In this document: positions 59,359-64,000 of the stretch, one piece after another
Layout: every line of letters starts with the position of its first letter
Numbering within the stretch: position 1 is the stretch's first letter
Origin: an uncultured Bacteroidales bacterium
Lineage (GTDB): Bacteria; Bacteroidota; Bacteroidia; Bacteroidales; UBA932
Direction: 5' to 3'
Length of the DNA stretch: 64,000 nt
Assembly (NCBI GenBank): GCA_946406355.1
Contig: CAMJKI010000002.1
Location: 16,970-80,969 of the forward strand
Position numbers and translations under genes: made by a program
Notes under the pieces: model-generated
The model's input: only the letters and a program-made list of their open reading frames with translations
Databases searched by the model: none
Told to the model about the DNA's origin: nothing

Positions 59359-61446
59359 ATGAAAAGATTTTTAGCAATTGTGGCCGCTCTCGCCGTGTCG
59401 GTGAGCGCTTTCGCCGACGAAGGAATGTGGCTGCTGCCGCTCCTTAACCAAATGAACAAAAAGGATTTGAAAGCTGCGGGATGCAAGCTTTCCCCGGAGG
59501 AAATCTATTCCATCAACAAGTCTTCGCTCAAGGACGCCATCGTCCAGTTCGGCGGAGGTTGCACCGGAGAAATGATCAGCGGGCAGGGCTTGGTAATCAC
59601 CAACCACCACTGCGGCTACAGCAGCATCCAGAGCCTTTCCACCGACGAGCATAACTACCTGATGGACGGCTACTGGGCCAAGAATACCGCCGAGGAAATC
59701 CCCGCTCCCGGCCTCAGCGTCACCTTCCTGGTTTCCATGGAGGACGTTACCGCCGTAATGGAGAAGGCCGAGGACCAGGCGGCCAAGGCCGAAGAACTGG
59801 TAAAGGCCGCCAACGAGGCCAATCCCTACTGCCAGGCCGAGGTTGAGAGCTTCTACAACGAGAATGTCTTCTACCTCATTGTGTACAAGACCTACCGCGA
59901 CGTGCGCTTCGTGGCCGCCCCGCCGGCATCCATGGGTAAGTTTGGCGGAGAAACCGACAACTGGATGTGGCCCCGTCACACCTGCGACTTCTCCATGTTC
60001 CGCGTGTATGCCGGCAAAGACAACCAGCCCGCAGCCTACAGCCCCGACAACGTGCCCTACCAGCCCGTCCGGAGCCTGAAGATTGCCACCAAGGGCGTGA
60101 AGGAAGGGGATTATACCATGATTATGGGTTATCCGGGCAGCACTCAGCGGTACCAGACTGCCACCCAGCTCAACCAGATGATTGCTACCCACCGCATCTC
60201 CATCGACGCCCGCACTGTGCGTCAGGACCTCATGTGGGAGGCCATGTGCGCCGATCCTTCCGTGCAGCTCAAATACGCCAACAAGTATGCCGGATCGGCC
60301 AATGGCTGGAAGAAGTGGCAGGGTGAAGAGCTGGCCTTCGAAAACCTCAGCATCATCCCCCGTGAAGAGCAGAAAGAGGCCGACCTGATGGCTTGGATCA
60401 ATGCAGATCCCGCCCGCCAGGCCCTCTACGGAACTCCGGTGGCCGACATTGACGCCTACGTTTCCAAGAACGCTGCCGCCAATCAGGCCGTTACCCTGCT
60501 TTCCGAGGTGGCCAACTCCATCGAACTCATCGGCATGGCCGCCAACCTGATGAACGGCTATGGCCGCGCCCTGCAGCAGGGCACCGACAGCGTAGCCGCC
60601 CTGGCCCAGGCCAAGGAAAGCCTGCAGCGCCGTTATCGCGACTACGTGGAAGAGCTGGACCGCAAGGAGGCCGTGGCCATGCTGGAATTCTACCGCAATC
60701 GGGCCAAGGAGGAGGACTACCTCAATGCCGATTTTGCCACGCTGGACATTCCCGCTTATGTGAAAGACCTTTACGACAACAGCGCCTTTACCTCGTACGA
60801 GAAAATGCAGGCCACGCCCGTGGACAGCTTGCTGAACGACCCTGCCCTGGGTCTGTACACCAGCATGACCATGGTTGTAATGAAGCACTACACCGCCCTG
60901 TACGGATCGCCCGATGAAGAAGCCAAGTACAGCGCCGCCCGCAAGCACTTCACGGCAGCCCTCATGGAGTGGCAGAAGGGAAAGGCCATGTACCCGGACG
61001 CCAACTTCACCATGCGTCTCACCTACGGAACAGTTAAGCCTTACAGCCCCAAGGACGGCCTCACCTACCATTACTTCACCACGGCCAAGGGCCTGCTGGA
61101 GAAGGAGGACCCCACCAATCCGGAATTCATCCTGCCCGCCGGCGTAAAATCCCTCATCCTGGCCGGTGATTATGGCCGCTGGGCCGATGCCGACGGCACC
61201 TTGCACACCTGCTTCCTCACCAACAACGACATCACCGGCGGCAACTCCGGCAGCCCTGTTCTGGACGCTAACGGCAACCTCATCGGCCTGGCCTTCGACG
61301 GCAACTGGGAGAGCATGAGCTCCGACGTAATGTTTGAGCCGGACCTCCAGCGCTGCATCTGCGTGGATATCCGCTATGTGCTGTGGATGATTGAGAAGTT
61401 CGGCGGCGCCACCAACCTCATCAACGAACTCACCTACGCCAAGTAG
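59359..61446 (+). CDS. S46-family dipeptidyl-peptidase, DPP7-like
   Basis: S46 enzymes are periplasmic serine exopeptidases that release dipeptides from oligopeptides in asaccharolytic and gut Bacteroidota. The signal peptide is MKRFLAIVAALAVSVSAFA. Motifs: ITNHHCGYSSIQSLS (catalytic His, about 84) and ITGGNSGSPVLDANG (nucleophile Ser630). Gly648, in LAFDGNWE, is 18 residues after the Ser. That position separates DPP7 (Gly) from DPP11 (Arg), so a hydrophobic P1 preference is predicted rather than Asp/Glu. Length is 695 residues from the ATG at 59359. It fits the peptide-using theme of the C10 protease locus. Confidence 0.93.
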   Translation: MKRFLAIVAALAVSVSAFADEGMWLLPLLNQMNKKDLKAAGCKLSPEEIYSINKSSLKDAIVQFGGGCTGEMISGQGLVITNHHCGYSSIQSLSTDEHNYLMDGYWAKNTAEEIPAPGLSVTFLVSMEDVTAVMEKAEDQAAKAEELVKAANEANPYCQAEVESFYNENVFYLIVYKTYRDVRFVAAPPASMGKFGGETDNWMWPRHTCDFSMFRVYAGKDNQPAAYSPDNVPYQPVRSLKIATKGVKEGDYTMIMGYPGSTQRYQTATQLNQMIATHRISIDARTVRQDLMWEAMCADPSVQLKYANKYAGSANGWKKWQGEELAFENLSIIPREEQKEADLMAWINADPARQALYGTPVADIDAYVSKNAAANQAVTLLSEVANSIELIGMAANLMNGYGRALQQGTDSVAALAQAKESLQRRYRDYVEELDRKEAVAMLEFYRNRAKEEDYLNADFATLDIPAYVKDLYDNSAFTSYEKMQATPVDSLLNDPALGLYTSMTMVVMKHYTALYGSPDEEAKYSAARKHFTAALMEWQKGKAMYPDANFTMRLTYGTVKPYSPKDGLTYHYFTTAKGLLEKEDPTNPEFILPAGVKSLILAGDYGRWADADGTLHTCFLTNNDITGGNSGSPVLDANGNLIGLAFDGNWESMSSDVMFEPDLQRCICVDIRYVLWMIEKFGGATNLINELTYAK

Positions 61447-61486
61447 TTCCCGCTTGCAGAATGTAATCACCTGAAGGTGAACCGAT

Positions 61487-61530
61487 TAAATGTTTCCCGG
61501 TGCAATTTTATTTGCACCGGGAAACATTTA
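61487..61530. terminator. Bidirectional terminator/intergenic repeat, copy 2
   Basis: A perfect 19-bp stem (61487-61505 with 61512-61530) with loop TTTTAT lies between the convergent dipeptidyl-peptidase and rnhB. It matches copy 1 except for one A/T base pair changed on both arms. Outside it, TGCAGAA (61455) and TTCTGCA (61556) can form an outer stem. Confidence 0.85.
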
Positions 61531-61565
61531 TCTTGCAGCATATCAATGACTTGCGTTCTGCAGGC

Positions 61566-62183
61566 CTAGAACAGTGAGGGTTCCAGCTCTTTTACGTGGA
61601 AGGATTTGCGGTGCCAGGGGGTGTAACCGTGGCGGCGGATGGCTTCTATGTGTTCGGCGGTGGGGTAGCCCATGTTGCGGTCCCAGCCGTATTGGGGATA
61701 CTCCAGGGCCAGTTTTCGCATGAATTCGTCCCGCCAGGTTTTGGCCAGCACAGAGGCTGCGGCAATGCTGGCAAAGGTGGCGTCGCCGTGCACAACCGTG
61801 CGGAAATTGTTGAAGCCATACGGGCCGAAGGGGCGGAACTTATTCCCGTCTATCAGCAGAAACGCCGGTGCCGGATCCAGGCGAAGGACGGCCCGCTGCA
61901 TGCCGGTGACAGAGGCCCATAGGATATTAAGCCGATCAATCTCTTCCGGCTGAACAGCCTCTACCGCCCAGGCGATGGCCTCCCGCTCGATGATGGGCCG
62001 GAGCTCTTCACGCGCTTTTTCACTCATTTGCTTGGAGTCGTTCAGGAGGGGATGCCGGAAGCCTGGAGGAAGAATTACGGCGGCGGCATACACCGGCCCG
62101 GCCAGCGGCCCGCGGCCAGCCTCATCGCAGCCGGCTTCCAGCCGGCCCGGCTCCAGGTAGGGTTTGAGCTTTGGTTCTGTCAT
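61566..62183 (-). CDS. rnhB: Ribonuclease HII
   Basis: RNase HII removes RNA from DNA hybrids, including single misincorporated ribonucleotides. The motif LEAGCDEAGRGPLAGPVYAAAVILP contains the catalytic Asp-Glu pair and the GRG loop. IDGNKF and HGDATFASIAAASVLAKTWRDEFM hold further active-site residues. The 308-residue track ORF has about 100 upstream residues with no similarity to the family, encoded over the neighbouring CPBP gene. The ATG at 62183 gives 205 residues, the normal size. Confidence 0.95.
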   Translation of the reverse strand: MTEPKLKPYLEPGRLEAGCDEAGRGPLAGPVYAAAVILPPGFRHPLLNDSKQMSEKAREELRPIIEREAIAWAVEAVQPEEIDRLNILWASVTGMQRAVLRLDPAPAFLLIDGNKFRPFGPYGFNNFRTVVHGDATFASIAAASVLAKTWRDEFMRKLALEYPQYGWDRNMGYPTAEHIEAIRRHGYTPWHRKSFHVKELEPSLF

Positions 62184-62208
62184 TCTGGACGCAGCGAAGA
62201 TTCTCTGG

Positions 62209-62226
62209 CAAATTTCGCTATCTTTG
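62209..62226. promoter_or_regulatory. Back-to-back -7 elements for rnhB (-) and the CPBP gene (+)
   Basis: CAAATTTC (62209-62216; GAAATTTG on the - strand, one mismatch) and TATCTTTG (62219-62226) are 2 nt apart. This is the third such pair in the window. Confidence 0.55.
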
Positions 62227-62244
62227 CACAAATATACAAACGAG

Positions 62245-63057
62245 ATGATTAAAGAAATGCCCGTCTGGAAATGGGCGCTGCTGCTTCTGGCGGCCCTTTT
62301 CCTGTCCACCCTGCTGTATGGGGTGTCTTCCATGGTAACCCTTATCCCCATTACATGGGGCCGATGGGTGGGTACGCTGCTGATGGCCGCTGCCATGCTG
62401 GCGCTGTACGCCCTGTTTGTCCGCTGGTTCGAGAAACACAACCCACAAGATCTGCCCATGAATAAATGCCTTCCCCACTCAGCTGCGGGCATGGGAATCG
62501 GCTTGGTCTATTTTGTTGTGGTTGTGGCTATTATGCTGGCTATCGGCGTTTATAAGATTGAGGGAACCGGCCATGCATGGAAAGATATAATGAATTCGTT
62601 CTTTGTGTTCCTGCTGGTAGCCATCGGTGAAGAAATTATTTTCCGGGGCGTGCTGTTTCGTTGGATAGACGAAAAATGGGGTTTCGCGGCCGCCCTTGTG
62701 GCATCGGCCCTTATCTTCGGCTTTGTACATATTACCAACGACAACGCCTCCTGGTGGTCTTCCCTGGCCATTGCCATTGAGGCCGGGCTGCTGCTGGGCG
62801 CCATTTACAAATATTCCGGAACGCTGTGGATGCCCATCGGCGTGCACTGGGCCTGGAATTTCTCGCAGGGCAACATCTTTGGCTTTGAGGTGTCCGGAAC
62901 GGACGCCGGCGCCTCCCTCCTGTACAGTACCGTGTCGGGCAGCGAATGGCTCACCGGCGGAGCCTTCGGGGCCGAGGCTTCGGTAATTTCCGTGGCGGTG
63001 GGAACGCTTGTGTCGGCCTGGCTCATCTGGCAGGTTTATCGGCGCAATGAAGCCTAA
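62245..63057 (+). CDS. CPBP-family intramembrane metalloprotease
   Basis: CPBP (CAAX protease/bacteriocin-processing) proteins are membrane-embedded metalloenzymes. Motif 1 is GEEIIFRGVLFRW, with the EE pair and Arg. Motif 2 is FGFVHIT, with His. Motif 3 is GVHWAWNF, with His and Asn. There are about seven hydrophobic helices. The 270-residue start at 62245 (MIKEMPVWKW) lies 18 nt after the -7 box; the longer track ORF would need translation across the rnhB start. The substrate is unknown and no bacteriocin gene is nearby. Confidence 0.92.
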   Translation: MIKEMPVWKWALLLLAALFLSTLLYGVSSMVTLIPITWGRWVGTLLMAAAMLALYALFVRWFEKHNPQDLPMNKCLPHSAAGMGIGLVYFVVVVAIMLAIGVYKIEGTGHAWKDIMNSFFVFLLVAIGEEIIFRGVLFRWIDEKWGFAAALVASALIFGFVHITNDNASWWSSLAIAIEAGLLLGAIYKYSGTLWMPIGVHWAWNFSQGNIFGFEVSGTDAGASLLYSTVSGSEWLTGGAFGAEASVISVAVGTLVSAWLIWQVYRRNEA

Positions 63058-63094
63058 AATCGACCTATATTATTGTATTTGCGTGAAAAATGGT

Positions 63095-63102
63095 TATATT
63101 TG
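63095..63102 (+). promoter_or_regulatory. -7 element of the EF-G2-like gene
   Basis: TATATTTG, 38 nt before the ATG at 63141. It gives a clearly longer leader than most genes in the window. Confidence 0.6.
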
Positions 63103-63140
63103 CAGACTGCCTTGAAAAACGCAAAATTAATTAATACCCA

Positions 63141-64000
63141 ATGAAAACTTACACTACCAAAAACATCCGCAACGTTGTCTTGATTGGTGCACCCCGCAGC
63201 GGTAAAACCACCCTGTCGGAGGCCATGCTCTTCGAAGGCAAGGTCATCGACCGCCGCGGTTCCGTAGAGGAAAAGAACACCGTGTCCGACAACACTGAGT
63301 TCGAACAGACCAACCAGAAGTCCATCAACGCCACTCCGCTGTATGCCGAGTTCAATGGCTGCAAGATCAACTTCATCGACGCTCCGGGTTCCGACGATTT
63401 CTCCGGCGGCGCCCTTGCCGCCTTTAAGGTGGTTGAGGCTGCCGTTATGGTAATGAACGGCACTGCCGGCATCGAGGTGGGCACTACCCTCTTCGGCCGT
63501 TATGCCGATCAGTACGGCGTTCCCATGATCATTGCCGTGAACCAGCTGGATCACGACAAGGCCAACTGGGACGGCGTGCGTGGCGCCATCAGCGAGGAAT
63601 TCGGCAAGAAGGCTATCATCTGCCAGTTCCCTGTGAACCCCGGCCTGGGCCTGGAAGGCTTCGTGGATGTTATCACCATGAAGTTCTACAACAAGAAGAA
63701 CGAGGAGCAGGACATCCCTGCCGCCTATGCCGATGAGGCCGAAGAACTGCGCGCCGAACTCATGGAGAAGGCCGCCGAAGGTTCCGACGAGCTCATGGAG
63801 AAGTTCTTCGAGACCATGGAGCTGAGCACCGACGAGATCCGTGAGGGTCTGCGTGCCGGCATCCTCAAGGGCGAGACCATCCCGGTGTTCTGCACCGCCG
63901 CCAAGGAAAACATCGGCGTAAAGCGCCTGATGGAATTCATCGTGAACGTGGTTCCTTCTCCGGAAGGCAAGGAAGAGCCCACCGTGGACGGCGGCACCCT
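63141..64000 (+). CDS. Elongation factor G paralog (EF-G2-like), 3' end beyond the window
   Basis: The first 286 residues are visible; the ORF track misses it because no stop is reached. The start is MKTYTTKNIRNVVLIGAPRSGKTTLSEAMLFEGKVIDRRGSVE. The P-loop is intact, but other G motifs diverge from true EF-G. Switch I lacks the RGIT segment, G3 is DAPGSDDF instead of DTPGHVDF (so the catalytic His is Ser), and G4 is NQLD instead of NKxD. This pattern matches my memory of the Bacteroides thetaiotaomicron EF-G2 paralog, which supports translocation without GTPase activity under carbon starvation. A second, canonical fusA is expected elsewhere. Confidence 0.85.
   Translation, partial: MKTYTTKNIRNVVLIGAPRSGKTTLSEAMLFEGKVIDRRGSVEEKNTVSDNTEFEQTNQKSINATPLYAEFNGCKINFIDAPGSDDFSGGALAAFKVVEAAVMVMNGTAGIEVGTTLFGRYADQYGVPMIIAVNQLDHDKANWDGVRGAISEEFGKKAIICQFPVNPGLGLEGFVDVITMKFYNKKNEEQDIPAAYADEAEELRAELMEKAAEGSDELMEKFFETMELSTDEIREGLRAGILKGETIPVFCTAAKENIGVKRLMEFIVNVVPSPEGKEEPTVDGGT

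Noticed and set aside
62184-62492. N-terminal extension of the rnhB ORF
   Set aside because: It has no similarity to RNase HII and lies opposite the CPBP gene; the ATG at 62183 gives the normal family length.

Overview
This window looks like a chromosomal segment of a Bacteroidota bacterium, most likely order Bacteroidales, with moderately high GC for the group. The evidence is SusC/SusD-type receptor genes, a DUF4249 lipoprotein paired with a TonB-dependent receptor, an S46 dipeptidyl-peptidase, a C10 cysteine protease, an EF-G2-like paralog, a near absence of Shine-Dalgarno sequences, and many copies of the Bacteroidota promoter -7 element (TAnnTTTG) directly ahead of start codons. Genus cannot be settled from the sequence alone. 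I saw no tRNA, rRNA, CRISPR array, insertion sequence or prophage.

Layout. 1-5.1 kb: housekeeping genes (sufS, ruvA, mnmG-ybeY, hflX), with two parS-like palindromes in and beside mnmG. 5.2-15.4 kb: a SusC/SusD locus on the + strand with two further lipoproteins, a secreted C10 cysteine protease and a barrel-less TonB plug lipoprotein. It has no glycoside hydrolase, so peptide or protein is a better guess for the substrate than glycan. 15.4-21.2 kb: a converging - strand operon of TonB-dependent receptor, DUF4249 lipoprotein and an MG2-like/plug-like protein. 21.3-25.1 kb: frdB/frdA without a cytochrome b gene, and ruvB. 25.1-25.36 kb: an AT-rich stretch with six TTATCAAC octamers, a strong candidate for a DnaA-box cluster (oriC). 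Genes run away from it on both sides for about 10 kb.

25.3-35.8 kb (+): mfd, then coaX with an outer-membrane protein, a TPR protein and lptC, then ppiD and ychF. 35.9-43.2 kb (-): a CpXC protein, galK, a hicA-hicB-nuclease operon, an EEP-family nuclease and a 1011-residue protein joining an HExxH motif to a propeller and an outer-membrane barrel. 43.2-49.3 kb (+): thyA-folA-galM and two tandem NSS transporters, with a DUF5106/thioredoxin-like lipoprotein between them on the - strand. 49.3-54.1 kb (-): mutS-thrB-thrC. 54.2-64 kb: a glycosyltransferase, a YfhO-like membrane protein, mrp (-), an S46 dipeptidyl-peptidase, rnhB (-), a CPBP protease and the start of an EF-G2-like gene cut by the window edge.

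The most noteworthy signals lie outside the gene list. They are the parS plus DnaA-box architecture of an origin-proximal region; divergent promoters whose -7 boxes stand back to back and often touch the start codon, implying leaderless mRNAs; palindromic elements apparently inserted in frame in mnmG and the YfhO-like gene; and a pair of near-identical intergenic hairpins with a compensated base change. The barrel-less plug proteins and the MG2/plug operon are the best candidates for an undescribed envelope system.
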